DNA of 42,621 bases from Candidatus Coprousia avicola. Lineage in GTDB: Bacteria; Actinomycetota; Coriobacteriia; Coriobacteriales; Coriobacteriaceae. Made by a program: the position numbers and the translations under genes. Shown here in pieces: positions 7,272 to 16,682 of this stretch; the first letter of the stretch is position 1, and every line of letters begins with the position of its first letter. The notes beneath the pieces were generated by a model, which worked only from the letters and a program-made list of their open reading frames with translations, was not told the origin of the DNA and did no database searches. Location: positions 1 through 42,621 of the forward strand of contig DVMF01000087.1 in the NCBI GenBank assembly GCA_018715125.1. The letters are read 5' to 3'.

Positions 7272-8807
7272 ATGACCAGAAAGATCGCCATCTTCGACAC
7301 CACGCTGCGCGACGGCGAGCAGTCGCCCGGCGCCAGCATGAACACCGAGGAGAAGCTCATCGTCGCGCGGCAGCTCATCCGCATGAACGTCGACGTGATC
7401 GAGGCTGGCTTCCCCATTTCGAGCCCGGGCGACTTCAAGAGCGTGGCCGAGATCGGTCGCCTCGCGGGCGACCGCTGCGTCGTGTGCGGCCTCACCCGCG
7501 CCGTCGATAAGGACATCGAGGTGGCGGCCGAGGCGCTCAAGTGTGCAAAGCGCCCCCGCATCCACACCGGCCTGGGCGTATCCCCGAGCCACCTGCGCGA
7601 CAAGCTGCATCTCACGGAGGACGAGGCCATCGAGCGCGCCGTCCGCGCCGTGAAGCTCGCGCGCAGCTTTGTGGATGACGTCGAGTTCTATGCGGAGGAC
7701 GCCGGCCGTGCCGACCAGGACTTCCTCTGCCGCATTGTGGAGGCGGCCGTCAAGGCGGGCGCCACGGTGGTGAACATCCCCGACACCACGGGCTACAACA
7801 TGCCGTGGGCCTTCGGCGCGCGCATCAAGGACCTGCGCGAGCGCGTGGCGGGCATCGAGGACGTGACGATCTCGGTCCACACGCACAACGACCTCGGCAT
7901 GGCGACGGCCCTTGCCATCGAGTCGGTGCGCAACGGCGCGACGCAGGTGGAGTGCACCATCAACGGCCTGGGCGAGCGGGCGGGCAACACGGCGCTCGAA
8001 GAGGTGGTCATGGCCATCAAGATGCACGCCGCCGAGCTCGACGCGCACACCGATATCGTCACGCAGGAGCTGACGCGCGCAAGCAAGCTCGTGAGCTCCA
8101 TCACCGGCATGACCGTGCAGGCCAACAAGGCGATCGTGGGCGCCAACGCGTTTGCCCACAGCTCGGGCATCCACCAGGACGGCGTGCTCAAGGCGCGCGA
8201 TACCTACGAGATCATCGACCCGGCCGACGTGGGCGCCGGCGGCTCGCAGATCATCCTCTCCGCGCGCTCCGGCCACGCGGCGCTGCGCCATCGCATGGCC
8301 GAGCTCGGCTACACGTTTGCCGATGAGGAGTTTGAGGGCATCTACCAGGCCTTCCTCGAGGTTGCGGACAAGAAGAAGGAAGTGTACGACGAGGACCTCG
8401 AGTCCATCGTGCACGAGCGCGAGCGCGAGACGAAGGCCATCTGGACGCTGGGCGCCGTGCAGGTGTCCTGCGGCTTCCCGCTCACCCCGACGGCTACCTT
8501 GACGCTTGTGGGCGAGGATGGCGAGGAGCACACGGTCGCCGCGTTTGGCACCGGCCCCGTCGACGCCGTCTACAAGGCCGTCAACCAGATCGTCTCGGTC
8601 GAAAACGACCTCTCGGAGTTCGCCATCAAGGCCATCACCCGCGGCATCGATGCGCTGGGCGAGGTCACCGTCCGCGTGACGGCGGGTTCGGGCCAGGTCT
8701 ACACGGGCCGCGGCTCCGACAACGACATCATCGTGTCTTCCACCAAGGCCTACATCAACGCGCTCAACCGTCTCATTTCCGATCAACGCGAAGCGAAGGA
8801 GAACTAG
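7272..8807 (+). CDS. leuA: 2-isopropylmalate synthase
   Basis: Condenses acetyl-CoA with 2-ketoisovalerate, the first committed step of leucine synthesis. The protein is 511 residues, the usual length of the long bacterial form. The catalytic TIM barrel begins at once ([16 protein letters not shown], residues 8-23), with the metal-site HTHNDLG near residue 205 and [14 protein letters not shown] near residues 292-305. The C-terminal third is the regulatory domain that binds leucine for feedback inhibition ([40 protein letters not shown]). ATG 7272 has AGGAGG upstream; the open frame extends left only through the leader. leuC starts one base after the stop. Confidence 0.96.
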   Translation: MTRKIAIFDTTLRDGEQSPGASMNTEEKLIVARQLIRMNVDVIEAGFPISSPGDFKSVAEIGRLAGDRCVVCGLTRAVDKDIEVAAEALKCAKRPRIHTGLGVSPSHLRDKLHLTEDEAIERAVRAVKLARSFVDDVEFYAEDAGRADQDFLCRIVEAAVKAGATVVNIPDTTGYNMPWAFGARIKDLRERVAGIEDVTISVHTHNDLGMATALAIESVRNGATQVECTINGLGERAGNTALEEVVMAIKMHAAELDAHTDIVTQELTRASKLVSSITGMTVQANKAIVGANAFAHSSGIHQDGVLKARDTYEIIDPADVGAGGSQIILSARSGHAALRHRMAELGYTFADEEFEGIYQAFLEVADKKKEVYDEDLESIVHERERETKAIWTLGAVQVSCGFPLTPTATLTLVGEDGEEHTVAAFGTGPVDAVYKAVNQIVSVENDLSEFAIKAITRGIDALGEVTVRVTAGSGQVYTGRGSDNDIIVSSTKAYINALNRLISDQREAKEN

Positions 8808-8808
8808 G

Positions 8809-10077
8809 ATGCCACGTCCCATGACCGTTGCCGAGAAGATCTTGGCGGCCCATGCCGGGCTCGATGAGGTGCGCCCCGGCCAGCTCGTCGAATGCGACCT
8901 CGACATCGTGCTCGCCAACGACATCACCGCGCCTATTGCCATCGACGTCTTTCGCGAGCTCGGCGCGACCGAGGTCTTCGACCGCGAGCGCGTCTGCCTC
9001 GTGCCCGACCACTACGCGCCCAACAAGGACATTAAGAGCGCTGAGCAGACCAAGAAGATGCGCGACTTCGCCCACGAGCAGAAGATCGTGCACTACTGGG
9101 AGCAGGGCTGCGCGGGCATCGAGCATGCGCTGCTGCCGGAGCAGGGCGTCGTGGTGCCGGGCGACCTCATCATCGGCGCCGATAGCCACACGTGCACCTA
9201 CGGTGCCCTCGGCGCGTTTTCCACCGGTGTGGGGTCGACGGACGCCGGCGTGGGCCTCGCCACGGGGCGCGCGTGGTTCAAGGTGCCGCCCACCATCAAG
9301 TTCGTCATCGAGGGAGAGCTCGCCGACGGGGCCACCGCCAAGGATATTATCCTCCGCATCATCGGCCAGATCGGCGTCGACGGGGCTCTCTACCAGGCGA
9401 TGGAGTTTACCGGATCCACCATCGCGAGCCTCTCCATGGAGGGGCGCATGTGCATCTCCAACATGGCGATCGAGGCGGGCGGCAAGGCAGGCATCATGGA
9501 GGTCGACGATGTGACGCGCGCCTGGCTCGCGGGCCGCGGCGAGCGCCAGGGCGTGGAGTACCATGCCGACGCGGACGCGGAGTACGCCCAGGTCATCCAC
9601 ATCGATGCGGCCGACATCAAGCCCTGCGTCAGCTGGCCGCACCTTCCCTCCAACACGCATCCCGTGGAGGAGAGTCGCCACATCGCCATCGACCAGGCGG
9701 TTATCGGCAGCTGCACCAACGGCCGCATCGAGGATATGCGCGCCGCCGCCCAGGTGCTCCGGGGGCGTCGGGTTAACGAGCGCGTGCGCTGCATCGTGAT
9801 ACCGGCGACGCAGGCCGTCTTCAAGGCGTGCATGGCCGAGGGCCTCGCCGATATCTTTATCGACGCTGGCTGCGTGTTCTCGACGCCCACGTGCGGCCCG
9901 TGCCTGGGCGGCTACATGGGCATCCTCGCGGCGGGCGAGCGCTGCGTCTCGACCACCAACCGCAACTTCGTCGGGCGCATGGGCGATCCCACCTCTGAGG
10001 TCTACCTTGCGAGCCCCGCGGTGGCGGCGGCATCGGCCGTCGCCGGCCACATCGCCCTGCCGAGCGATCTGGAATAG
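8809..10077 (+). CDS. leuC: 3-isopropylmalate dehydratase, large subunit
   Basis: With LeuD, isomerises 2-isopropylmalate to 3-isopropylmalate through an aconitase-type iron-sulfur cluster. The 422-residue length points to the shorter LeuC group shared by archaea, clostridia and many anaerobes rather than the roughly 466-residue proteobacterial form. Seen in the sequence: DSHTCTYGALGAFSTGVGSTD near residue 125, the cluster cysteine in GSCTNGRIEDM, and the cluster pair in STPTCGPCLGG. The start lies one base after leuA, with GAAGGAGA ahead of it, so translation is coupled. Confidence 0.95.
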   Translation: MPRPMTVAEKILAAHAGLDEVRPGQLVECDLDIVLANDITAPIAIDVFRELGATEVFDRERVCLVPDHYAPNKDIKSAEQTKKMRDFAHEQKIVHYWEQGCAGIEHALLPEQGVVVPGDLIIGADSHTCTYGALGAFSTGVGSTDAGVGLATGRAWFKVPPTIKFVIEGELADGATAKDIILRIIGQIGVDGALYQAMEFTGSTIASLSMEGRMCISNMAIEAGGKAGIMEVDDVTRAWLAGRGERQGVEYHADADAEYAQVIHIDAADIKPCVSWPHLPSNTHPVEESRHIAIDQAVIGSCTNGRIEDMRAAAQVLRGRRVNERVRCIVIPATQAVFKACMAEGLADIFIDAGCVFSTPTCGPCLGGYMGILAAGERCVSTTNRNFVGRMGDPTSEVYLASPAVAAASAVAGHIALPSDLE

Positions 10078-10080
10078 GCT

Positions 10081-10142
10081 ATTTGGGGACGTGTTCGTTT
10101 CAGCCCATGTGACCCATTTGGGGACGTGTTCGTTTTAACCCA
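10081..10142 (+). repeat. Two tandem copies of a 27-base intergenic repeat
   Basis: Copies at 10081-10107 and 10116-10142 share ATTTGGGGACGTGTTCGTTT and then differ at two positions (C/T and G/A). They are spaced 35 bases apart and fill the leuC-leuD gap. Similar GGGGAC-type intergenic repeats are familiar to me from coriobacterial genomes; no function is evident and the operon continues across it. Confidence 0.85.
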
Positions 10143-10159
10143 TTGCGGAGGGATAACCC

Positions 10160-10675
10160 ATGCATTTTGAAGGCACCGTATTTCGCTATGGCCGAGACGT
10201 CGATACCGACGTGATCATTCCGGCGCGCTACCTCAACAGCTCCGACCATGCGCACTTGGCGGCGCACGCGATGGAGGACCTCGACCCCACGTTTGCCGCG
10301 CGGGTGCAGCCGGGCGACATCGTCGTTGCCGAGGAGAACTTCGGTTGCGGCTCGAGCCGTGAGCACGCGCCGGTCGCGCTCAAGGCGGCGGGCGTCTCCT
10401 GCGTCATCGCCAAGAGCTTTGCCCGCATCTTCTACCGCAACGCCATCAACGTCGGCCTCGCGATCCTCGAGTGCCCCGAGGCGGTCGACGCCATCGCCGA
10501 CGGCGCGCGCGTGGCGGTGGATACCGAGACCGGCACCATCTCGAATCTCGACACAGGCGCCACGTTTACCGCCGAGCCGTTCCCGCCCTTTATCGCCGAG
10601 ATCATCGAGGCGGGCGGCTTGGTCGAGCGCACGCGCAGGAAGCTGGCGGACGGAACGCAAGATGCCGCTCGATAA
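10160..10675 (+). CDS. leuD: 3-isopropylmalate dehydratase, small subunit
   Basis: Partner of LeuC; supplies the swivelling domain that closes over the substrate. 171 residues, matching the short LeuD that goes with the short LeuC class. Landmarks are [14 protein letters not shown] near the N-terminus and [11 protein letters not shown] near residues 58-68, the conserved substrate-binding loop. The ATG is preceded by GGAGGG. The C-terminus overlaps a possible early start of leuB, but the preferred leuB start lies 43 bases downstream. Confidence 0.95.
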   Translation: MHFEGTVFRYGRDVDTDVIIPARYLNSSDHAHLAAHAMEDLDPTFAARVQPGDIVVAEENFGCGSSREHAPVALKAAGVSCVIAKSFARIFYRNAINVGLAILECPEAVDAIADGARVAVDTETGTISNLDTGATFTAEPFPPFIAEIIEAGGLVERTRRKLADGTQDAAR

Positions 10676-10718
10676 CCCGTTTGCCGCCGGCCCCTCGTCA
10701 ATCGATTGGAGCTGTAAC

Positions 10719-11828
10719 GTGAAGAAGACCTATCAGATCTGCTGCCTGCCGGGAGACGGCATCGGCCCCGAGATCATCGCCGAGGGCAAGAAGGTGCTCG
10801 CCGCGGTGGGCGACAAGTACGGCTGCGCGTTTACCTGCGCCGATGCGCTCATCGGCGGCGCCGCCATCGATGCTGCCGGCGACCCCCTGCCCGACGAGAC
10901 GCTCGCCGCGGCGCGCGCCGCCGACGCCGTGCTGCTCGCCTCGGTCGGCGGGCCCAAATGGGACTCGACCGACCCCGCGGCGCCCCGCCCCGAGCAAGGG
11001 CTCCTGCGCATCCGCAAGGAGCTCGGCCTCTACACCAACCTGCGCCCCGTGCAGATCTTCGCGGCGCTGGCGGGCGCTTCGACGCTGCGCCCCGAGGTCA
11101 TCGACGGGGTGGACATGATGATCGTGCGCGAGCTCACGGGCGGCCTCTACTTCGGTCGCCGTGAGCGCTTCTACGGCGAGCCGGGCGCCGGGACGGACGG
11201 TAGGCCGGGCCAGCGCGCCTATGACACGCTTGAGTACCGCGAGTACGAGATCGAGCGCATCGCCCGGCAGGCGTTCGAGGCGGCGCGCAAACGGCGCGGC
11301 AAGGTGTCGAGCGTCGACAAGGCCAACGTGCTCGAGACGAGCCGCATGTGGCGCGAGATCGTCCACCGCATCGGCGCGGAGGAATACCCCGACGTGGAGC
11401 TCGAGGACGTGCTGGTGGACAACGCCGCCATGCAGCTCATCAACCGCCCGGCGACCTTTGATGTGGTGGTGACCGAGAACATGTTCGGCGACATCCTCTC
11501 CGATGAGGCGGCGCAGATCACCGGCTCGCTCGGCATGCTCGCCTCGGCGAGCTTAGGCGATGGCGTGGCGCTCTACGAGCCGAGTCACGGCAGCGCCCCG
11601 GACATCGCGGGGCAGGGTGTCGCGAACCCGCTCGCGCAGATCCTCTCGGTGGAGATGATGCTGCGCTACAGCTTCGACATGGCCGCGGCGGCCGACGACA
11701 TCCGCCGGGCGGTGACCGAGGTGCTCGACGAGGGCTGGCGCACGCGCGACATCGCCGACGCGACGACGCCCGCCGACCGGGTGCTCGGCACGGCAGCTAT
11801 GGGAGACCAGGTGGTGGCGCACCTGTAG
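10719..11828 (+). CDS. leuB: 3-isopropylmalate dehydrogenase
   Basis: NAD-dependent oxidative decarboxylation of 3-isopropylmalate, giving the keto acid precursor of leucine. The 369-residue protein starts [20 protein letters not shown] and shows [10 protein letters not shown], the metal-site segment [20 protein letters not shown] and the NAD-site [17 protein letters not shown] chose GTG 10719 because GGAGC lies six bases upstream and the protein then begins as the family normally does; ATG 10662, in frame and inside leuD, would add 19 unusual residues. It completes the order A-C-D-B. Forty-eight bases of this gene (11505-11552) recur in altered form at 19474-19521. Confidence 0.95.
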   Translation: MKKTYQICCLPGDGIGPEIIAEGKKVLAAVGDKYGCAFTCADALIGGAAIDAAGDPLPDETLAAARAADAVLLASVGGPKWDSTDPAAPRPEQGLLRIRKELGLYTNLRPVQIFAALAGASTLRPEVIDGVDMMIVRELTGGLYFGRRERFYGEPGAGTDGRPGQRAYDTLEYREYEIERIARQAFEAARKRRGKVSSVDKANVLETSRMWREIVHRIGAEEYPDVELEDVLVDNAAMQLINRPATFDVVVTENMFGDILSDEAAQITGSLGMLASASLGDGVALYEPSHGSAPDIAGQGVANPLAQILSVEMMLRYSFDMAAAADDIRRAVTEVLDEGWRTRDIADATTPADRVLGTAAMGDQVVAHL

Positions 11829-11991
11829 GCTCTCGTTTATCGAGGCATCCGCAATCGGGCGCCGGGGCGACCAAAGATACTGACGACTGATGTTCGGCTG
11901 GGTAGCCGATGGCGACTGATTTCTTGGCAAGAATCGGGGTATCGTTGACGTAAGCGTGACAATATGCCTCATGTTTGAGGAGTCTGAAGAT

Positions 11992-12318
11992 ATGGTTGCG
12001 CATGCAAGTGAGCTTTCCGCCATCGCAGCTGCAGCGGCGCCGGTGCTTCGCAGACACCCTGTGATTAAAGCCTATGTGTTCGGCTCACAGGCGCGAGGCG
12101 ACTGCGGACCGGACAGCGACGTCGATCTCTATTGTGAAATTGACCGCTCTGCACCTTTTGGACTTTTTGCCTTTGGTTCGCTCGTGCACGATTTGCAGAT
12201 CGCCTTGCAGAAATCGGTCGATGTGCTCACGGCGGACCATCTCGAGTCCTGTAATCCCCGTCTTTACCGCGAGGTCGAGCATGACAAGGTGATGATCTAT
12301 GAGCGCCCGACAAACTGA
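11992..12318 (+). CDS. MNT-type nucleotidyltransferase (antitoxin of a HEPN/MNT pair)
   Basis: A minimal nucleotidyltransferase of 108 residues. The catalytic signature FGSQARGDCGPDSDVDL (GS...R...D.D) is intact. In known HEPN/MNT systems the MNT protein neutralises the HEPN RNase, in characterised cases by adding AMP to a tyrosine of the toxin. I chose ATG 11992, which has GAGGAG nine bases upstream; ATG 11971 and GTG 11956 are in frame but lack a site. Its end overlaps the start of the HEPN frame by 20 bases, the usual arrangement. It follows the leu operon but is unrelated to it. Confidence 0.88.
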   Translation: MVAHASELSAIAAAAAPVLRRHPVIKAYVFGSQARGDCGPDSDVDLYCEIDRSAPFGLFAFGSLVHDLQIALQKSVDVLTADHLESCNPRLYREVEHDKVMIYERPTN

Positions 12319-12700
12319 TGAATTGAGAATCGTTGAGATATAAGAGGTCATCCAAGAGACGCGTCGCCGTCTAAACGAGCTCAATCTCAGCCGTGAGCAG
12401 TTCATAGATCCGAGGTCTGCCACGGCGCGCAACAGCGTCGACGGCATTCATTCGTGCGTGTATCGCGTTGCGGAAGAGGCGTCGAACCTCGACTATGCGA
12501 CCATGGCGCAGTTCCCCGATATTCCTTGGGATGCGGTACGCGGTATGCGCAATCGACTCGCTCATGATTACCGTGGGGTTGACAGTGCGTTCGTTTGGGA
12601 TGCAGCCCATGATGATTTCGACGAGCTCGAGCGCGTGTGCATCGCGTTTTGTGCTGACCGTGGCATCGAGCTTGAGGAGCGTGTGGTGCTGAACGAGTAG
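12299..12700 (+). pseudogene. HEPN-domain ribonuclease toxin with an early stop codon
   Basis: Read from ATG 12299, the frame gives 14 codons (MSARQTDELRIVEI), then TAA at 12341-12343, then continues open for 118 codons to the stop at 12698-12700. The combined product would be a normal DUF86-type HEPN protein of about 133 residues, with the active-site motif RNRLAHDY (R-x4-H) intact. The stop falls inside the first helix, and no good ATG with a ribosome-binding site follows before position 12458, which would omit a third of the protein. The likely outcome is an inactivated toxin beside an intact antitoxin. Read-through or a sequencing error are alternatives. Confidence 0.8.
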
Positions 12701-12808
12701 ACAGCGAGGGCATCCTTGTCGTCGTGCGTGGCGCACCTGTAGCGCCCCGCGCGTGCGTTGCCGCGCGCCACTCCGATGCGACCCCGCCTCGAATCCGCAG
12801 CCCTCGGC

Positions 12809-12866
12809 GAGTGGTTTTCTGCCATTCGGCGCTCCTTGAGGGGCCTCAAACAGCAGATAAGCACTC
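12809..12866. repeat. Dispersed palindromic element, decayed copy
   Basis: GAGTGGTTTTCTGC (12809-12822) faces an imperfect complement GCAGATAAGCACTC (12853-12866), followed by GCGGG. The same layout, with perfect arms, occurs at 29080-29179. A further half-arm (GAGGGGTTTTCTGCC) lies at 12892-12906. This is a small intergenic repeat family; the wider gap 12701-12972 holds no gene I can support. Confidence 0.75.
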
Positions 12867-12906
12867 GCGGGCCTGGCAAGGCATCGTTCGCGAGGGGTTT
12901 TCTGCC

Positions 12907-12915
12907 TGCTATAGT
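12907..12915 (+). promoter_or_regulatory. Extended -10 promoter of the 12973 operon
   Basis: TGCTATAGT is a good extended -10 element 58 bases before the ATG at 12973. The -35 region is weak (TTCGCG at 17 bases). Confidence 0.5.
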
Positions 12916-12972
12916 GGACCCAACGAAGAAGTTGCGGGGGCGGCGGCGCGCCTCGCGGGGAATGGGGGAGCT

Positions 12973-13977
12973 ATGGCGGATGTGAGCAGCGGTTCTCAGG
13001 GGCAGCTGGAGCCCACGGATACCTACGAGGCGGTTACGGTCGAGGTTTCTGCGGGCGACGGCCCGCTTATGCTGGGCGAGATATTGTCGCGCCATCGGCG
13101 CATCGTGGCGGCCGTCCTCGTCGTCGTCGCGCTCATCTCCTTCATCCCGCTGCGCATGGTGTTCTCCAACCCCGATACGTACGTGGGGCTCACGCAGACG
13201 CTCGACGCCAAGATCGATAACGTTATGGGGCTCACGGCGGCGTCTGCGGCGGCATCGGCCGGCCTCTCGGCCATACCCGGCGATGCGGGCACGCCCATCG
13301 CGGAGAAGCTCATCGAGCTGGCCGGTAACTTCGGCATCATTCTCGCCATCGTCTTTTTGGAGAAATACCTGCTCACGATCTTTGGCGCGACGGCGTTTGG
13401 GCTGTTGGTGCCCGTGGGGTGCGTCCTCGGCATCATCGCCGTCATGACGTACGGGCGCCTGACGCTCAGCAACGTCATGGCCAAGCTCGCCCTCAAGCTC
13501 GTGGTGCTTGCGGCGGTTTTGCTCTGCACGATCCCCACGAGCGTGTGGGTCACCAACACCATCGACGAAACGTATCAGACGTCGCTCGAGGCCTCGGTGG
13601 CGGCTGAGGCGGCCGAAGACGCGGCTGTCGCGGATGAGGCGCAACGGGGGGAGCCGGAGGGCGCGGGCAATCCCATCGACAGCCTCCTCGGCTTCTTCCA
13701 GGGGATTCCCGACGCGGTGGCGAGCGGTCTTGCGAGCGTGTCCGACGAGATCTTGGGTCAGCTCAACAACCTCATCGAGCAGTTTGCGGTCATGATCGTA
13801 ACGTCGTGCCTCATTCCCGTTCTCGTGCTGGTTTTCTACCTGTGGATGGCAAATCTCCTGCTCGGCATCAACATCGAGGCGCCGGCCGCCGCCCTGAAGG
13901 CGCGCGCGACCAGCCTCAAGACGCCGCCGCGCCGCCGCTCCCAGGGCGAGGGCATCACGCGCGCAGGCAGGGCGTGA
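12973..13977 (+). CDS. Polytopic membrane protein of unknown function
   Basis: 334 residues. Several membrane segments are evident: around residues 41-60 (VAAVLVVVALISFIPL), two or more between about 118 and 160 (FGIILAIVFLEKYLLTI; GLLVPVGCVLGIIAVM), one near 178-195 (LVVLAAVLLCTIPTSVWV), and one near 275-300 (VMIVTSCLIPVLVLVFYL). A charged Ala/Glu-rich loop sits between about 205 and 230. The C-terminal tail is basic. ATG 12973 has GGGGGAG upstream. It is the first gene of an operon with a helix-turn-helix protein and a Ser/Thr kinase, starting seven and few bases apart, so it may be a kinase target or sensor. No family name is secure. Confidence 0.75.
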   Translation: MADVSSGSQGQLEPTDTYEAVTVEVSAGDGPLMLGEILSRHRRIVAAVLVVVALISFIPLRMVFSNPDTYVGLTQTLDAKIDNVMGLTAASAAASAGLSAIPGDAGTPIAEKLIELAGNFGIILAIVFLEKYLLTIFGATAFGLLVPVGCVLGIIAVMTYGRLTLSNVMAKLALKLVVLAAVLLCTIPTSVWVTNTIDETYQTSLEASVAAEAAEDAAVADEAQRGEPEGAGNPIDSLLGFFQGIPDAVASGLASVSDEILGQLNNLIEQFAVMIVTSCLIPVLVLVFYLWMANLLLGINIEAPAAALKARATSLKTPPRRRSQGEGITRAGRA

Positions 13978-13983
13978 GGGCGT

Positions 13984-14442
13984 ATGAAACAGGAGCGTCT
14001 GACCGAGGACCTGCTCGAGCGCCTGCTCGCCGCCGAGGCGCCCGAGGCGTATCTGGGCGAGCGCGACGCCTTGATCGACCGCGCGCTTACCGATTACCTG
14101 CGCGAGCTGTTGGCCGACCGCGGCATCAACCGCTCCGAGCTATCGCGTCGATCGGGCGTCAACATCACGTTCGTGTACGACATCTTCAAGGGTAAGAGCA
14201 TGCCGGGGCGCGATAACGCCATCATGCTCGCGCTGGGGCTCTCCTGCGACGTGCGCGAGACCCAGCGCCTACTGCGGCTCGCCGGGGTTTCCGAGCTGTG
14301 GCCCAAGCGCCGGCGCGACGCCATCATCCTCTGGTGCATCGAGCGCGGCATGACGCGCGTGGCGTGCGATGACGAACTCTACCGCTTGGGCGAGAGGCCC
14401 CTGTTCGATCCCAAAGACGACGCCGACGGCGGCCGCGCGTGA
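13984..14442 (+). CDS. Helix-turn-helix DNA-binding protein
   Basis: 152 residues with an XRE/lambda-repressor-like helix-turn-helix at about residues 35-85: LRELLADRGINRSELSRRSG, then VNITFVYDIFKGKSMPGRDN. The C-terminal 65 residues contain a second helical part (RLLRLAGVSELWPKRRRDAI) resembling the extension seen on kinase-linked HTH proteins. It sits between a membrane protein and a Ser/Thr kinase with almost no spacing and is probably co-translated with both. It could be a regulator whose activity is set by the kinase; this is inference from the operon alone. Confidence 0.8.
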   Translation: MKQERLTEDLLERLLAAEAPEAYLGERDALIDRALTDYLRELLADRGINRSELSRRSGVNITFVYDIFKGKSMPGRDNAIMLALGLSCDVRETQRLLRLAGVSELWPKRRRDAIILWCIERGMTRVACDDELYRLGERPLFDPKDDADGGRA

Positions 14443-14459
14443 GAGGTGGGCGATTTGCG

Positions 14460-16199
14460 ATGGACGAGCGCGCAACGCTTCACGGCATGAATATCGACGA
14501 CGCCTACGTGGTCGAGCGGAGACTGGCGCACGGTCCGGCGGGCACGACGGAGCTCGTGACGCTGGGCGACGCGGGTCCCTTTGTGCGCAAGCGCCTGCCG
14601 CGCGAGCGGGCCCACCGCGTGGTGTGGGCGGTACTCTCGCAATGCGAGAGCCCGCGTTTGCCGAGGATTCGAACGACCTATGAGCTGCCGGATGAGTTTG
14701 TGGTGGTATGCGACTATGTGCCGGGGGACACCTTGGCCGAGGTCGTGGAGCGCGATGGAGCGCTTGCCCCCGAGCGGGCGCGTGCCCTGGCGCACGATCT
14801 GTGCGAGGCGCTTGCCGACCTGCATGCGCACGGCGCGGTGCACCGGGACGTCGCGCCCGCCAACATCGTGCTGGCTAAAGACGGGGCGCATCTTATCGAC
14901 TTCGGGTGCGCGGGCGTGCCGGCGCTTGAGGACGATAGCCAAGAGAATCCGCAGGGGACATGGGGTTTTGCGGCGCCCGAGCAGCACGGGTTTACGATGG
15001 TGGATGCGCGGGCGGACCTGTATGCCGTGGGCCGTGTGGTTGCGTACGCGGCGACCGGGGCGCCGCCCGAGGGCAACTCTGCCCGGGAGCTTCGTGCGCA
15101 CATTGCGGGGTTGCCCGAGGGTTTGCGCGCGGTGATTGAGCGCGCATGCGCCTTTGAGCCGAGTGCGCGCTATCAGACGGCGGCAGACCTCGGCGCGGCT
15201 TTTGCCGGGGCAGCGCCCGATGTGGGTGCGGGGAGCCAGGCTGCCTCGGGGCAGCAGGCGGCCGAAGTGCAGACCGTTGCCAGTGCGGCGGCGTCCGGCA
15301 ACGTTCCCGCGCCTGCCGCCGCGCTGGCGTCCGGCGGCGCACCGTCGCCTACGGTGCCCCCAGACTTCGCGAGCTATCGCCCTCGGCGGTCACTGCGCCG
15401 CCCGCTGCTTGCGGTGGCGACGCTGGTGCTCGTGGCGGCAATCGCCTGCGGGGCGTGGTTGGCGGCAGGCGGCCTCTTCGCCTCTGCGGACCCTGCGGGC
15501 GACCGTGGCGGGGACGCTCAGCAAGGTGCCGTGCAGCAGCAGGATCGCGTGCCATCAGGCGGTCAGACGACCGTCGGCGCCGGTGCTTCTACTGACGAGC
15601 TGGTGGAGGAGGCGGCGAAAGCCCTCACGATTACCGAGAGCTCGTGGTATGTAAGCTCTGGGGGCTTCGTGCGCTATGCGGTCGGTATCGCCAACGCGGA
15701 TGATGATGTGACGGCGCTTTTTCCCACCGTTCTGATTACAGGGCGCGATGCCGACGGCAACGTCCTCTTTTCAGATACGCAGGTGCTGAACAGCCTGTTT
15801 CCCGGTGAGACGCACTATTGGGGAGGGCAGGCCGGCAATGGGGCCGCACCCGCAAGCGTTGAGTTTAGCATCGCGCGTCCTGGCGATTGGGAGGTCGAGC
15901 GGGGGTCGGGCGCATCGAGCTCCTATACCGTATCGGGCGTGACGACCTCGCAGGACCTGCTGGGCGGAACGGTAGTGACGGGGGAGCTGACGTTCGATGC
16001 GCCCGGGGACGAGGCGTACGGGGGCAACCAAGTGGCGATCGTGGCGATTGGTCGCGATGCACAGGGACAGATGGCATGGGGCGAGGTTGGCTTTGTGTCC
16101 GAGCCCGCGGTGGGCGCAACCGTTCCGTTCGAGGTGACGTCGCTCGGGAGTGACGTGCCTGCCTACACGACCGTGGAGGTCCACGCGTACCCGTGGTAG
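14460..16199 (+). CDS. Membrane Ser/Thr protein kinase with extracellular domain
   Basis: 579 residues. The N-terminal 260 residues are a PknB-like kinase: catalytic loop HRDVAPANIVL (residues 128-138), metal-binding DFG at 147-149, activation segment GTWGFAAPEQ. The usual glycine-rich loop is weak (LAHGPAGTT) and the ATP lysine is likely in FVRKRL. An Ala/Pro-rich linker leads to one membrane span near residues 312-337, and the outer part (about 240 residues) contains a beta-rich FxLYD-like domain (SSWYVSSGGFVRYAVGIANA; LFPGETHYWGG). ATG 14460 is preferred for its GAGGTGGG site; GTG 14439 is also in frame. The preceding HTH gene and membrane protein form one operon with it. The external signal is unknown. 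Confidence 0.88.
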   Translation: MDERATLHGMNIDDAYVVERRLAHGPAGTTELVTLGDAGPFVRKRLPRERAHRVVWAVLSQCESPRLPRIRTTYELPDEFVVVCDYVPGDTLAEVVERDGALAPERARALAHDLCEALADLHAHGAVHRDVAPANIVLAKDGAHLIDFGCAGVPALEDDSQENPQGTWGFAAPEQHGFTMVDARADLYAVGRVVAYAATGAPPEGNSARELRAHIAGLPEGLRAVIERACAFEPSARYQTAADLGAAFAGAAPDVGAGSQAASGQQAAEVQTVASAAASGNVPAPAAALASGGAPSPTVPPDFASYRPRRSLRRPLLAVATLVLVAAIACGAWLAAGGLFASADPAGDRGGDAQQGAVQQQDRVPSGGQTTVGAGASTDELVEEAAKALTITESSWYVSSGGFVRYAVGIANADDDVTALFPTVLITGRDADGNVLFSDTQVLNSLFPGETHYWGGQAGNGAAPASVEFSIARPGDWEVERGSGASSSYTVSGVTTSQDLLGGTVVTGELTFDAPGDEAYGGNQVAIVAIGRDAQGQMAWGEVGFVSEPAVGATVPFEVTSLGSDVPAYTTVEVHAYPW

Positions 16200-16682
16200 C
16201 AGACAGAAGAGGTGCATCAACAGGGCTGTAGGCTGACGGCGCCTCCCGACGGGTGAGCCCTCGCTTATCCATCGTTTTACTAGTTTGAGACCTCTTCACA
16301 ATCAATAACAACTTGAATACGGCGGCAAGCCTACCGTTCATCCCGCATAACCTGCCGGCTGCCGGACCGTTGTGCGTCGGCGGCCCAAATTCAGTTGGCA
16401 GCTGAGGTGCGCTCGCACGGTCCTCGCAAAAATAACAAGGCCTTTACTGGAAGGGCGACGCGCTACATGCGCTCGCCGGGTCGATGCCAGAAGGGATGAG
16501 CGATGAGGCGAGGCAGAGATGCAGGGTGCACCTCAAAGGAGGCGACGTCGATAAAGGCGAGGGGCCATGTGCCCGATGCGACGTCGGAGCGTAAAGGCGG
16601 CCAATGTCTGAGGGTCAACCTCCGTCAGAGTCTTGCCGCCCGGTTACCGGGCGGTACAGCATGGTGGGGAGGGGAGGCGCTG
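16200..16682. other. Gene-free stretch with one strong hairpin
   Basis: No gene with convincing codon bias or a start site is visible in these 483 bases. A perfect 8-bp hairpin CCGCCCGG/CCGGGCGG with a three-base loop lies at 16636-16654, 28 bases before the next gene; it has no T run and might be an operator or an RNA structure near the ribosome-binding site. The part from about 16270 to 16320 is A+T-rich compared with the flanks. Confidence 0.55.

Noticed and set aside
16200-16682. Riboswitch or small RNA in the gap before the MerR-like gene
   Set aside because: I compared it with known patterns (cobalamin, c-di-GMP, TPP) and saw no conserved core; only a single hairpin is supported.
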